NCBI GenBank assembly: GCA_018676675.1
Contig: JABHEG010000295.1
Coordinates: 1-64,000 of the forward strand
DNA length: 64,000 nucleotides
Origin: Lentisphaerota bacterium
GTDB lineage: Bacteria > Verrucomicrobiota > Lentisphaeria > Oligosphaerales > JABHEG01
Direction: 5' to 3'
The notes beneath the pieces were generated by a model, which saw only the letters and a list, made by a program, of their open reading frames with translations, was not told the DNA's origin and did not search any database. How positions within the stretch are numbered: the first letter of the stretch is position 1; each line of letters begins with the position of its first letter. Shown here one piece after another: positions 52,901 to 61,020 of the stretch. The position numbers and the translations under genes are program-made.

Positions 52901-53438
52901 CCCCGCTATCCGTGGTCGCGGCTCTCAGGCGGCAAAGCAGGCCGTTGCAGTTCCCACGCCGCCTCCATGGGGCTCAGACCGTTTGCTGGGATATGAGTGG
53001 CTTGTACAGCCTGTCCTTGATCGCCGGTGTACTCGCTGCCATAGCGGAGCCAAGCCAAAGTCGGGAGTGGACTTGTCCGGGACGCGAGTAGAGCCCGGGG
53101 GGCTGCTGCGTTCGTATCGTACACTTCTCGGGCTGGATGTCTCCACGGCAGGGCGAAGGCGTCCTTTGGTGAGCACAGCCAGTCGCTTCAGTGGAGCTGA
53201 GGTCAGCAAGCCCAGGCAGTTCGGTTCCCATCGAAGTCGCCTGATTCAGGTGCTGATGACCGACACCCGCCATCGAGAAGCCGTGACACTCACAGGAGAC
53301 GAGTGGTTGGCGCTTGTCACTTGGGTCGACGCCAACGCTCCTTACTACGACGCGTTCGTTGACAAGCGTTCTGCCGGAACAGGGGCGAAGCAGCGGAATG
53401 TCCGCCCCAGTCTGGCGGCTAGTAGGCCAGGGGATTGA
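49986..53438 (+). CDS. secreted LamG/HzsA-like protein with CxxCH motifs
   Basis: Starting at 49986 (or 49992) the protein has a signal peptide (RLLLYILCVTAVLPVVVAA) and about 1150 residues. Residues about 20-260 form a LamG-type sandwich (GLALWLSADDLNGDGAVDTA with an EF-hand-like loop). The middle and C-terminal parts resemble the hydrazine synthase alpha-subunit family: FSSDRCGRSAQCGHERYDHS, TARADGRMSDAFYKHH, GVRDAGGLYQ and FRIPADTAVYFQALDAKQME. The haem-c-type motifs are CAGCH (residues about 960-964) and CTRCH (about 1017-1021). No HzsB or HzsC gene is nearby, so hydrazine synthesis is very unlikely. It is perhaps a surface c-type cytochrome that binds glycans. Confidence 0.75.
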   Translation: MPMRLLLYILCVTAVLPVVVAAPPGPPRSGLALWLSADDLNGDGAVDTAEDRADQTLEGDVHEWRDRSPGRLRARQAEPAARPTWVLDAVGGRPGLRFDGRDFLNLSTPDALNIRAGHPFSVAVVYRVGKEGLGTFLAKGGGAVGHRAYQFYVTQRRAGAIAHGVSKEGDAPRGVSLALFTSDGRRAEAKVNGVTSLSLKPGHVNSTVDVLIGARRKNADNTGIHYGLRGVIAEILVYTRVLSGAERLALNDYLATRYGIRMAANVVRQARRLGAGGDALGAAELLLGEARRNKLGGDGAEFARELLLHEDPFVRGISEWTLSMKAGGENNGQEAVWPGEDSPEWFRAWQGLGPDRLREADYVRQAVSRELHHSAQSMVADIRDMGARSGRMADVFGSDLEGEAALALRGWISELAGLEEKGRQMLEQRAESSTPGLRRLWLDARRVMRGVTFANPTFDLERLVFVQQFAPHTVRNITRSYPWKHKPGGDIAVLAQLREGGTASPLLRGRLGPGFVWGLDLWWAGDRVVFGYARQPDWPPRIDTANATAEAIHAFALRRQVPPLHIFEATLDGAQLRQLTNDSYWNDFEPTYCPNGDVVFSSDRCGRSAQCGHERYDHSNPNLYIRSAGDSRVRQFTDNKDVDRYPHCLDNGSIAYTHWEYQERHFMEVHAVWTARADGRMSDAFYKHHMKAPLGLRDARSIPGTQELVAIATGHHTFAWGPVMTVDARHGLNSPAGLRLLTPGVRVQEGKMAGTPVVGGGVRDAGGLYQTPWALSRDCFLVSYAYARPACTAPGGVDSNGFGLYLIDSYGNRELLHREPLFSCTYPIPLRPRPGPTVAPVDDLTAGPHAVCFIPDVYEGIPDVARGEIKYVRIAQHVGWPFDEERGAMHYLPNAAGSRHPAFNSWSPVRVLGTVPVLPDGSACFRIPADTAVYFQALDAKQMEIRRMRSMVSLKPGEQRGCAGCHESQARAPAIRGRGSQAAKQAVAVPTPPPWGSDRLLGYEWLVQPVLDRRCTRCHSGAKPKSGVDLSGTRVEPGGLLRSYRTLLGLDVSTAGRRRPLVSTASRFSGAEVSKPRQFGSHRSRLIQVLMTDTRHREAVTLTGDEWLALVTWVDANAPYYDAFVDKRSAGTGAKQRNVRPSLAASRPGD

Positions 53439-53452
53439 GTGAAAGGGAGAAG

Positions 53453-53473
53453 CGGGGGCAATTCATCCCCCCG
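53453..53473. terminator. GC hairpin between convergent genes
   Basis: CGGGGG (53453-53458) pairs with CCCCCG (53468-53473) around a 9-base loop, 14 bases after the stop of the HzsA-like gene. A T-run is missing. It could end transcription from the left; on the other strand it lies 78 bases beyond the SGNH gene's stop. Confidence 0.35.
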
Positions 53474-53550
53474 TAGCGCGGAACGCCTGGGGTGGCAGGG
53501 GGACGAGCAGGGCGCATCCAACTCAGGTCGCGCAATGCCCTGCGAACTTC

Positions 53551-54162
53551 TCACTTCCCAGCTGCAAGTATGTCTTTCAGGTACTTGGCTACGGCTTTGC
53601 CCAGGACGTTGTTTCCGGCTGCGTTAAAATGGACCCCGTCCGCCCCGATGAGCTTGTCTGTACCGGCCGTGTCAACGACTGCATAGAGGTCATCGATTTG
53701 AACGCCATGTTCTTTGGCGACTTCCCGGGCAATGGCGTTGTACTTGGGGATGTCGGTGTTGTAGCGGACGATCCGGCCGTAGTTCGAGGTAATCTGGCGG
53801 TCCTGATCCACAGGGGTTGTCAGGGCGAACACAATGGTCGCCTGCGGGGCGAGCGCCTTTAGCTTGGTGAAGATTCTTCCCAGGTTTTCCCGGTAGAGGG
53901 CTTCCGAGTGGCGGATTGAGCCATCAGCGTTCCGCCACATATCGTGCAGTCCACAGTTGATGTGAATGATGTCGGGTTTGACGTCTTTGAGCCACGTGTC
54001 GATGCGTGCCAACGTGTGCTTGGTGTGGGCGCAATTTTCATCCGGTTTCCAGACGTTTGCCACCGTGGCCAGCTCGCGAATCGCGACGTTCTGGTATCCC
54101 ATCCGGATCGAGTCTCCCAACAACATGATCAGTGCCAACGCTGTTCCTGTTGTAGTCACCAT
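53551..54162 (-). CDS. SGNH/GDSL-family hydrolase (esterase-like)
   Basis: The ATG at 54162 has GAAGGA 9 bases upstream, giving 203 residues. Block I with the nucleophile Ser is LLGDSIRMGYQ (about residues 14-24). Block III is HINCGLHDMW, where the usual Asn of GxND is replaced by His. Block V is GADGVHFNAAGN with the catalytic Asp and His. Such enzymes often deacetylate sugars. A signal peptide is weak (ALALIMLLGDS includes the active site), so the protein is probably cytoplasmic. It converges with the HzsA-like gene and diverges from the hybrid kinase. Confidence 0.8.
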   Translation of the reverse strand: MVTTTGTALALIMLLGDSIRMGYQNVAIRELATVANVWKPDENCAHTKHTLARIDTWLKDVKPDIIHINCGLHDMWRNADGSIRHSEALYRENLGRIFTKLKALAPQATIVFALTTPVDQDRQITSNYGRIVRYNTDIPKYNAIAREVAKEHGVQIDDLYAVVDTAGTDKLIGADGVHFNAAGNNVLGKAVAKYLKDILAAGK

Positions 54163-54396
54163 CTTGTGTGTTCCTTCGTCTTGTTCATGCACATTTCGAG
54201 GATGGTCTCCGCATGCGCGCGGCGGCCTTCTCCGGGAATCTTGATTTCCCACAGCTTCATGCGTACTTTAGTTCACATAAGAAGGGGTGCTTCTTGTCTC
54301 GCTGTCGGACTGTGTTTGGGATCACTTTCCGGTGCTCTTGAAGTAATCCCTTCTTGACATACTTGCCTACCTGGGTGTCTCTGTTTGGAGGGAACG
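54163..54396. promoter_or_regulatory. divergent promoter region, SGNH hydrolase / hybrid kinase (234 bp)
   Basis: A perfect TTGACA (54354-54359) points toward the kinase, but the six bases 17 positions downstream (GTCTCT) are a poor -10 and lie almost on the ribosome site. An AT-rich patch around 54265-54290 (ACTTTAGTTCACATAAG) is a second candidate. I cannot choose between them. No repeat modules are present. Confidence 0.3.
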
Positions 54397-57330
54397 ATGA
54401 GCAGTATCGGTACGCGGTTTTCCTTCGCGGTCGGTCTCCTGGCCCTGGGCTTCTCCGCTTTCGTGCTTTGCCGTGCCTGGCAGACGACAAATGAGCACAT
54501 GGAGGAGTTGACGGCCCAGCAGGCTGCCCTCGCATTGGAATTCGATCTTGCCATTCGGTCGTACGCTGCCGAGTCGATTCGGCCCGAGATGGCAAAGTGT
54601 CTCCCGCCAAATGCGTTCGTTGTTGAGGCGATGTCGACCTCGTACATTGCCCGCAACGTGTTCGAAAAGGTCCGGAAACGCTTCCCGGATTACGTGATCA
54701 AATTCTCTTCCGACAACCCCCGCAACCCGGTCAACAAAGCCGGCTCCGAGGAGCTGCGGATGTTGCAGTATTTCCAGGATAACCCCAACACGGACCGGTG
54801 GGCGGGAAAACTGGTCATGGATGGGCGGGAGTGCTTTGCGCACCTGAGTCCCATGCGAATCACGAAAAGCTGCCTGCGTTGCCACGGCAATCCGGACGAC
54901 GCTCCGGTTGAGATGCTGGAACGCTACGGTCGGACGGCATCTTTCCACCGGACGGTCGGGCAGGTTGCGGGCATGGACACCATTGCCATCCCGATGGATG
55001 CAATCAAGAAGACCTTGCGACGGGGTGCCACGACCAATCTCCTGACCATGGGCGTCTGGTTGGTCGTGTTGTTTGGCGCCATCCTGATTGCGTTCCGGCT
55101 CCTGGTCGGGCAGCGGCTCGCGGCAATGGCCAATCACTTCCGCTATGCCGCCAGGACCCCCGATGAATCTCCCCTGAGCCCAATCGCCGTGAAGGGAGAT
55201 GACGAGATCGGTGTTCTGGCGAGCAGTTTCAATAAGTTAGCGGGGCGCTTAGCCGCCGTTTACGACTCACTGGAGCAGCGGGTGGCCCAGCGGACCGGGG
55301 AGCTGGCAGAAGCCAACCAGGATTTGGCTCGGGCGAAAGATGCCGCTGAGGTCGCCAGTCGCACGAAGAGTGACTTTCTTGCCAACATGAGTCACGAGAT
55401 ACGGACCCCAATGAACGCCATTATCGGGATGACACAACTGACGCTGCAGACGGACCTCTCTGAGGAACAACGCGACTATCTCACGATGGTGGATGATTCC
55501 GCGGAGTCCCTGTTGCGCCTGTTGAACGACATCCTTGACTTCTCCAAAGTGGAAGCTGGAAAGCTCGAGCTTGAGGCAACGCCTTTCCGTCTGCGTGACA
55601 CACTTGTGGGCACCACTCAAGCATTGGCTCTGCGGGCTACCGAAAAGGGGCTGGAGCTCTCCTGTCACATCCATCCTGACGTGCCCGACTGTCTGGTTGG
55701 GGATCCGGGACGCTTGCGCCAAATCGTGGTCAATCTGGCCGGGAATGCCGTGAAGTTCACTGAGAAAGGGGAGGTCGAGGTGAGCGTTCAGAATGTGGAG
55801 CGTGGCGACAGAGCGGTGACGTTGCGTTTCGGCGTCCGCGACACAGGCATGGGGGTTTCTCTCGAAGCGCAACGCCGGATCTTTGAAGCCTTCGAACAGG
55901 CGGATACATCAATGACACGGCGGTTTGGGGGCACGGGGTTGGGGCTGGCCATTTCGTCACAGTTGGTTCGTCTCATGGGGGGAGAGATCGAGCTTGACAG
56001 CGTCACCGGGGAAGGCAGCACCTTCCACTTTACACTGCAGTTCGGTCTGGCTGACGAACGGCTGCTGGAGGCGTTGCCGACGGCCGAGAGTCTGGAGGGA
56101 CTGCACGTACTTGCGGTTGACGACAATGCCACTAACCGGCTCATTCTCGAGGAAATGCTCGTGTCTTGGAACATGCGTCCCTGGCTGGCTGCAGACGGAC
56201 GGACTGCCCTTGAGGAGGTCTCGCGAGCGGGGGCCGAGGGAGACGTCTACCGGCTCGCGATTCTGGATGCGATGATGCCGGGGATGGATGGCTTTGCTCT
56301 GGCTCGAGAGGTGCGGGAAGATCCTGCTCATGGTGACATGCCGGTCATTATTCTGTCTTCGGCCGGGGCGCACAGTGATGACCGTGCGGAGGATGTGAGC
56401 GCAGTCTCCCTGCACCTGACGAAACCGGTGAAGCACTCGGCGCTGCTGAATGCCATCCTGGAGGTCGTCGCACCGGAAACGTCTGCCCCGAGAGTGGGGC
56501 GGACGTCGGAGCGTGAAGGGGAGACGCCCAGTCCAATCCGCTCGTTAGACATCCTTGTTGCCGAGGATGAGAAGGTGAATCAGCGCTTGGTGAAGGCCCT
56601 CCTTGGTGCTCGCGGGCACCGAGTGACCGTCGTTCAGAACGGACAGGAGGCCATCGACCGATTGCGGGAACACCCCGTGGACCTGTTACTCATGGATGTG
56701 CAGATGCCGGTGATGGACGGGTTGAAAGCCACTCGGGCCATACGTGACGAAGAGGCGTCGGGCGGCGGCCATCTGCCCATCGTCGCGATGACCGCCCATG
56801 CCCTGAAGGGCGATCGTGAGCGGATTCTGGCCGCCGGGATGGACCGGTACGTAGCGAAACCGATCCGCCGTGATGACCTGGTGCAAACCGTTGAGTCGGC
56901 GGGAATGGTGGCGACTGATTCTACCCGACCTGACGTGCCGTCTGCGGCGGCAGAGGAGGAATCCGCCTTTGACCAGGCAATGCTGGCGGCGAATGTGGGG
57001 GGAGAGCGCGGGTTGGCCCGGGAGTTAGTCAACGTCTTCCAGCAAACGTATCCCGAGCTGCTGACTGACTTGCGGAGAGCCGTTGTGGAGAGCGTTGCCG
57101 GTGAGACGGCTACGGTTGCGCACAGGCTCAAGGGGATGGCCGGCAACTTCTTTGCCGGGCCGGTGTGTCGTCTGGCCCAGGAACTGGAGACCAAGGCCAA
57201 GAGTGGACACCTTGAGGATGCGGAGTCGCTTTGCGCGGCAATCTGTGCTGAGATGGGGCGGTTGAGCGCGGAACTCGAGGTGTTCCTGAGAGAGGAAGAC
57301 TCTGATGAACGTCCTGATTGCGGACGATGA
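54397..57330 (+). CDS. hybrid histidine kinase with haem-binding (DUF3365/Tll0287-type) sensor domain
   Basis: The ATG at 54397 has GGAGG 5 bases upstream, giving 977 residues. Residues about 7-25 are membrane segment 1. The periplasmic domain about 40-200 holds CLRCHGN with Cys159, Cys162 and His163, a c-type haem motif typical of DUF3365. Membrane segment 2 lies near 215-235, then a HAMP domain. The HisKA domain has His333 (NMSHEIRTPMN), followed by HATPase_c (GTGLGLAIS). There are two receiver domains with Asp624 and Asp767, and an Hpt domain with His909 (AHRLKGMAGNF). It is a complete internal phosphorelay, probably sensing redox state or a small gas. It overlaps the next gene by 26 bp. 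Confidence 0.9.
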   Translation: MSSIGTRFSFAVGLLALGFSAFVLCRAWQTTNEHMEELTAQQAALALEFDLAIRSYAAESIRPEMAKCLPPNAFVVEAMSTSYIARNVFEKVRKRFPDYVIKFSSDNPRNPVNKAGSEELRMLQYFQDNPNTDRWAGKLVMDGRECFAHLSPMRITKSCLRCHGNPDDAPVEMLERYGRTASFHRTVGQVAGMDTIAIPMDAIKKTLRRGATTNLLTMGVWLVVLFGAILIAFRLLVGQRLAAMANHFRYAARTPDESPLSPIAVKGDDEIGVLASSFNKLAGRLAAVYDSLEQRVAQRTGELAEANQDLARAKDAAEVASRTKSDFLANMSHEIRTPMNAIIGMTQLTLQTDLSEEQRDYLTMVDDSAESLLRLLNDILDFSKVEAGKLELEATPFRLRDTLVGTTQALALRATEKGLELSCHIHPDVPDCLVGDPGRLRQIVVNLAGNAVKFTEKGEVEVSVQNVERGDRAVTLRFGVRDTGMGVSLEAQRRIFEAFEQADTSMTRRFGGTGLGLAISSQLVRLMGGEIELDSVTGEGSTFHFTLQFGLADERLLEALPTAESLEGLHVLAVDDNATNRLILEEMLVSWNMRPWLAADGRTALEEVSRAGAEGDVYRLAILDAMMPGMDGFALAREVREDPAHGDMPVIILSSAGAHSDDRAEDVSAVSLHLTKPVKHSALLNAILEVVAPETSAPRVGRTSEREGETPSPIRSLDILVAEDEKVNQRLVKALLGARGHRVTVVQNGQEAIDRLREHPVDLLLMDVQMPVMDGLKATRAIRDEEASGGGHLPIVAMTAHALKGDRERILAAGMDRYVAKPIRRDDLVQTVESAGMVATDSTRPDVPSAAAEEESAFDQAMLAANVGGERGLARELVNVFQQTYPELLTDLRRAVVESVAGETATVAHRLKGMAGNFFAGPVCRLAQELETKAKSGHLEDAESLCAAICAEMGRLSAELEVFLREEDSDERPDCGR

Positions 57331-58528
57331 TCCGGTCACACGGCTGCTCCTTCATGCCTACGTCAAGGATTGGGGGCACACTCCGACGATGGCAACGGAC
57401 GGCCTTGAGGCCTGGGAGTTGTTCCAGGAGGAGTCGTTCCCGATCGTGGTCACCGACTGGCAGATGCCGCGGATGGACGGGATGGGCCTAGTCAGCCGGA
57501 TCCGCGGGGAATCTCCCTCACCTGGGTATGTCTATATCCTCGTGCTCACGTCGCGTTCGGACAAGCAGGACATCGTCGAGGGAATCGAGACAGGAGCCGA
57601 CGATTTTGTATGTAAGCCTTTTGATCGGAACGAACTCCGGGCTCGAATGCGGGCCGGCGAACGGATTCTGGCGCTGGAACAGGAACTGGCCGAGAAGAAC
57701 CGGCACCTCGAGGACGCGAATGCGCGCATTCTGGCCGCGAACCAGCGCATGACCGATGACTTGGAGGCCGCGGCCCGAATTCAGCGGGCTTTCCTGCCCC
57801 ACTGCCTCCCAACCTGTGCTGAGGCGTCGTTTTCCTGGCACTTCAGCCCCTGTGACGAGCTTGCCGGCGATATGCTGAGTGTCCTTCGTCTTGACTCCCG
57901 GCACGTGGCTCTGTATGTCGCTGATGTGTGTGGGCATGGAGTGGCTGCCGCGCTGCTCTCCGTGTCCCTGGCGCGAGCTCTCTCCCGCCTGTCCGGGCCG
58001 GACGCGATTCTGGTTGAGGGTGGGGCACAGGCCCCGACTTTGGACATCGTCCCTCCTGCCGGTGTCGCGGCTCACCTCAATACATGGATCGCTGGAGCAG
58101 AGAGTGAACTCGAGTATTTCACGTTCCTCTACGGCATCCTCAACCTCGAAACAGGGCGGTTCGTCTACGTATCGGCGGGCCACCCAGGCCCGATCCATGT
58201 CCCGTTCGCTTCGGGTTCTGCCACGTTCCCGGCCGCTTCCCCTCCCGCGATTGGCCTGTTTCCCGAGAGCGGGTTCCTGGAACACGCGATTACCCTTGGC
58301 CGGGGGGATCGTCTGTACATGGTGACGGATGGCGCGATTGAGGCCATCAATTCCTCGGGACAGGAGTTTGGGCAGGAGCGGATCAGGGGCGCGCTCGAGA
58401 AGCACAGCCGTCTGCCCCTGGAAGAGAGTGTGGGGGAATTCGTCACAGAGGTGGCGAGATGGCGAGGCGGCGGACGGCAAGCTGATGATGTGTCCGTCCT
58501 GGCGCTGCGTTTCGGCCCTGTCAGCTGA
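57305..58528 (+). CDS. response regulator with SpoIIE/RsbU-type PP2C phosphatase output
   Basis: 407 residues. The receiver domain (1-125) has the acidic pair in IADDDP, phospho-acceptor Asp51 (VVTDWQMP) and Lys103 in VCKPFD. A coiled-coil linker (about 125-160, LEQELAEKNRHLEDANARIL) connects it to a PP2C-like phosphatase domain with FLPHCLPT, CDELAGDML, YVADVCGHGVAAALLS, GHPGP and VTDGAIEA. It would dephosphorylate an anti-sigma-factor antagonist or a similar protein when activated. Overlapping the hybrid kinase by 26 bp, it is the likely acceptor of that Hpt domain. No anti-sigma or antagonist gene is nearby. Confidence 0.9.
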   Translation: MNVLIADDDPVTRLLLHAYVKDWGHTPTMATDGLEAWELFQEESFPIVVTDWQMPRMDGMGLVSRIRGESPSPGYVYILVLTSRSDKQDIVEGIETGADDFVCKPFDRNELRARMRAGERILALEQELAEKNRHLEDANARILAANQRMTDDLEAAARIQRAFLPHCLPTCAEASFSWHFSPCDELAGDMLSVLRLDSRHVALYVADVCGHGVAAALLSVSLARALSRLSGPDAILVEGGAQAPTLDIVPPAGVAAHLNTWIAGAESELEYFTFLYGILNLETGRFVYVSAGHPGPIHVPFASGSATFPAASPPAIGLFPESGFLEHAITLGRGDRLYMVTDGAIEAINSSGQEFGQERIRGALEKHSRLPLEESVGEFVTEVARWRGGGRQADDVSVLALRFGPVS

Positions 58529-58530
58529 CG

Positions 58531-58552
58531 GGGAACGGCTTCGGCTGTTCCT
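58531..58552. terminator. hairpin with UUCG tetraloop between convergent genes
   Basis: GGAACGGC (58532-58539) pairs with GCTGTTCC (58544-58551), counting one G-U pair, around TTCG (58540-58543). C(UUCG)G is an exceptionally stable tetraloop. It starts 3 bases after the stop of the phosphatase gene and lies 20 bases beyond the stop of the convergent PHP gene, so it can serve both, though no T-run is present. Confidence 0.6.
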
Positions 58553-58571
58553 GGGGAAGCATGGCGGCCGA

Positions 58572-60989
58572 TCACGCCACGATCCAGTCGGCTGTTTCGA
58601 GCCAGATGGGTGAACTCCAGCCCCGTCCACCCAGGGCGTGTGCGGCATTTGAGCGGTAATCGGGGATTGGTTCCGGCGAAGTCACTTCCAGGTAGTAGTA
58701 GTGTTCTCCCGGGCGGTGTATGACCAGATCTGCGTCAATCAGGGAGCCTTCTGCGTTGCCGGTAAAGCGTTCCCTATGCATGGGCCGTCCGTCCCGAAGG
58801 ACGTTCAGGACGTACTCCTCGTCCTCGCGGCCTACCACTCGCCAATGCAGGCATGGGTCTTCTGAGACGACCAGACTGTCTCCCATGAAGGTCTCATTGA
58901 TCGTGAACTCCAGGACGATGCGTTGCCCCGCCGTGGCATACGTTCGGCGAGCTCTCAGGGCGTCGAGCACGGCTGCTCGGGTCAGTTCAGTCACCCAAAG
59001 CCCGGTAACGGCTCCACCGAGACCGGGATTGCGGTAATGGCTGTCGCTGCTGCCGGTGAAGCCAAACTTCATCCCGCGATTCAGGTAGCTGTGGTAGATG
59101 TCGAAAACTTCGATATTCCGCATCCAGGCGACCATGACATCGCAGCAGGTCTGGACCGATGGATCAACCAGGCGCCACCAGTTCGAGTGCGCATGGGGCA
59201 GGGGGTAGTAACCCTTTTCCTTAGCCCACTTCACGCATTCGGTGACATCTTTGCAGGAAGACCTGCGTCCCTCACGTCGGGCGGCCATCACGGCGGGACT
59301 GAAGTGAAACAGATCGCGGGTCATGCAATCGTCATCAGCCATGACCGATGTGTGGTTCCGCAACAGGCGTCGGCCCATGCCTGGAGCGTCGGCGCCGATG
59401 GTCTGTTCGTAGCCTGGGAACAGAGCGAAGACGCCTGACTCGTTCAGGGCCTTAGCGTTGCCCAGATTGCTGTCCCATTCGAAATCGGTCAGCCAACGTT
59501 GGTTCCCGCGGATTTTTGGACTCCAGAAGTGGTCGTTATCCGAGATTGTGAGAGCATGAAGTCCTCCCTTGTCTCGGGCATAATGGGCGATCTGATCCAA
59601 GTCACCATCGCACTCGACGGATCCCTCTCCGTGGACATGGAAATCGCCCCAGATCAGCCTGAAGCGTCCCTTTGCCGGTCCGGGCAGCTGTGTCCGCTCG
59701 GATGTATTGCCGGCGAACTCGGGCAGCGGGAGTTCGATCGTCTCCCAGTGTGTGAGGTCGACGTCGATGCGGTCCCCTGGGACGGCGGGAAGATCACTCG
59801 TGAGCGGAACGCGGTTGAGGACCAGCTCATCGGCGTCGGTGTCCGAGTCTTCCAGGTCGATGCTCCGGGCAACGAGGGGAAGCGTATCCCCGATGCAGTC
59901 ATCTTCCGGCAGTCCATAGTAAACGAGCCCTTCCGCGATGGACATCGGCGCCGACCATTGTTCCCGGGCGAAGCAGAGCCCCACAAGCCGACCCCGTGAG
60001 CCGATGGTCTGAGCAGCATCGTCAGCTTTGGCCTCATAGAAGAGCCAGGTGCGTCCGTCCTGCGACGTCCGCAGCATAGGGTGAAGCCGTCGGCCCTGGT
60101 GTCCCAGAGCGGGAGGCTTACGGTCGAAATCGGTGAGCAGGCCATAGTGGAGAGGAGCGATGTCGATTGCGGCGTCATTGCCTGTCCACGGGCACCATGC
60201 GGTCCCATCGTGCCAAGCGCCCCTGATCGAGAACTTCTGGTGTACCACGCTCTGTTTCCACATCACATCCTGCCAGTTCACCCACACACACCGCAGGCGC
60301 CCTTCCGGGTCACGGCAGAGACTGGGGTTCACGGCCCAGTCCTGTTGCCGGCTGATCTGTTCAACCGGTTCCGTACCGTCAGTATGTGCAGCACAACCGT
60401 AAATGTCATAGGAGCCGTCCACGTAGGCGTCCCACGCGACGTAGACATTTTCTGAGCCAGTGGGGATGATTTGCGGGCGGTAGTCCTGGCATGCGCCTGC
60501 CGTGAGTGTGAACTCGTCGACTGCACCATGAGGAGGAATGTGCAGGAGCTGCACCGTGCTCTTCCCGGTTTCGGTCTGGGCCCAGGTCAACCACACCGCG
60601 CCCGTTTCAGTCCGGGTTGCGTGCAGGGCGGCCGGTTTTGCCTCCGGTGGGAGGCAGTAGACGCGACGCGGTGGCGAAAGGCGACCATCCGTGCAGTCTG
60701 CGCACCAGATCGAGTACGCATTGTCCTCCGATTGGAGCCAGGCCACCGTCGGCACTTCTCCGGGGATGAGAAGAGGGGATACCTGGGAGGCCGTCGAATC
60801 GCTTACGGGGCAGATGTTGCCACGTACGTTACCCACCACGCGACGCGCGAAGCTGCGGGATCCCTGAGGGCCATAGGCAGACCATGTGACCCAGGTTGAG
60901 TCATCGGGGCAGGAAGAGAAACTGAACTCGTGGTTGTCGCGGGAATACACGCCCTCGGTGACTTGCGTTGGAGCGACAGTGCGGTGCAT
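58572..60989 (-). CDS. propeller-PHP (DUF3604/CehA-like) protein without signal peptide
   Basis: The ATG at 60989 is preferred: AAGGA lies 7 bases upstream, whereas two earlier in-frame starts have none. 805 residues. The first about 420 residues show repeated blades (TWVTWSAYGPQGS, AVWLTWAQTETGKS, VYVAWDAYVDGSYDIY) like those of the 6312-9158 protein. The PHP domain follows: WGDFHVHGEGS, ISDNDH, PHAHSNWW and GSSDSHYRN supply metal ligands. The C-terminus shares the ALRARRTYAT and beta-sandwich segments with the secreted relative. It has no signal peptide, so it is probably cytoplasmic, although in the same operon as a heparinase-like gene 31 bp upstream. Substrate unknown. Confidence 0.8.
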   Translation of the reverse strand: MHRTVAPTQVTEGVYSRDNHEFSFSSCPDDSTWVTWSAYGPQGSRSFARRVVGNVRGNICPVSDSTASQVSPLLIPGEVPTVAWLQSEDNAYSIWCADCTDGRLSPPRRVYCLPPEAKPAALHATRTETGAVWLTWAQTETGKSTVQLLHIPPHGAVDEFTLTAGACQDYRPQIIPTGSENVYVAWDAYVDGSYDIYGCAAHTDGTEPVEQISRQQDWAVNPSLCRDPEGRLRCVWVNWQDVMWKQSVVHQKFSIRGAWHDGTAWCPWTGNDAAIDIAPLHYGLLTDFDRKPPALGHQGRRLHPMLRTSQDGRTWLFYEAKADDAAQTIGSRGRLVGLCFAREQWSAPMSIAEGLVYYGLPEDDCIGDTLPLVARSIDLEDSDTDADELVLNRVPLTSDLPAVPGDRIDVDLTHWETIELPLPEFAGNTSERTQLPGPAKGRFRLIWGDFHVHGEGSVECDGDLDQIAHYARDKGGLHALTISDNDHFWSPKIRGNQRWLTDFEWDSNLGNAKALNESGVFALFPGYEQTIGADAPGMGRRLLRNHTSVMADDDCMTRDLFHFSPAVMAARREGRRSSCKDVTECVKWAKEKGYYPLPHAHSNWWRLVDPSVQTCCDVMVAWMRNIEVFDIYHSYLNRGMKFGFTGSSDSHYRNPGLGGAVTGLWVTELTRAAVLDALRARRTYATAGQRIVLEFTINETFMGDSLVVSEDPCLHWRVVGREDEEYVLNVLRDGRPMHRERFTGNAEGSLIDADLVIHRPGEHYYYLEVTSPEPIPDYRSNAAHALGGRGWSSPIWLETADWIVA

Positions 60990-61020
60990 GTCAGTTCCTT
61001 CGTTCATGCTGTGAGGCAAT

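Noticed and set aside
49986..53438. True hydrazine synthase (anammox)
   Set aside because: Only the alpha-like part is present, fused to a LamG domain, with none of the other hydrazine-pathway genes and with glycan-degradation neighbours.
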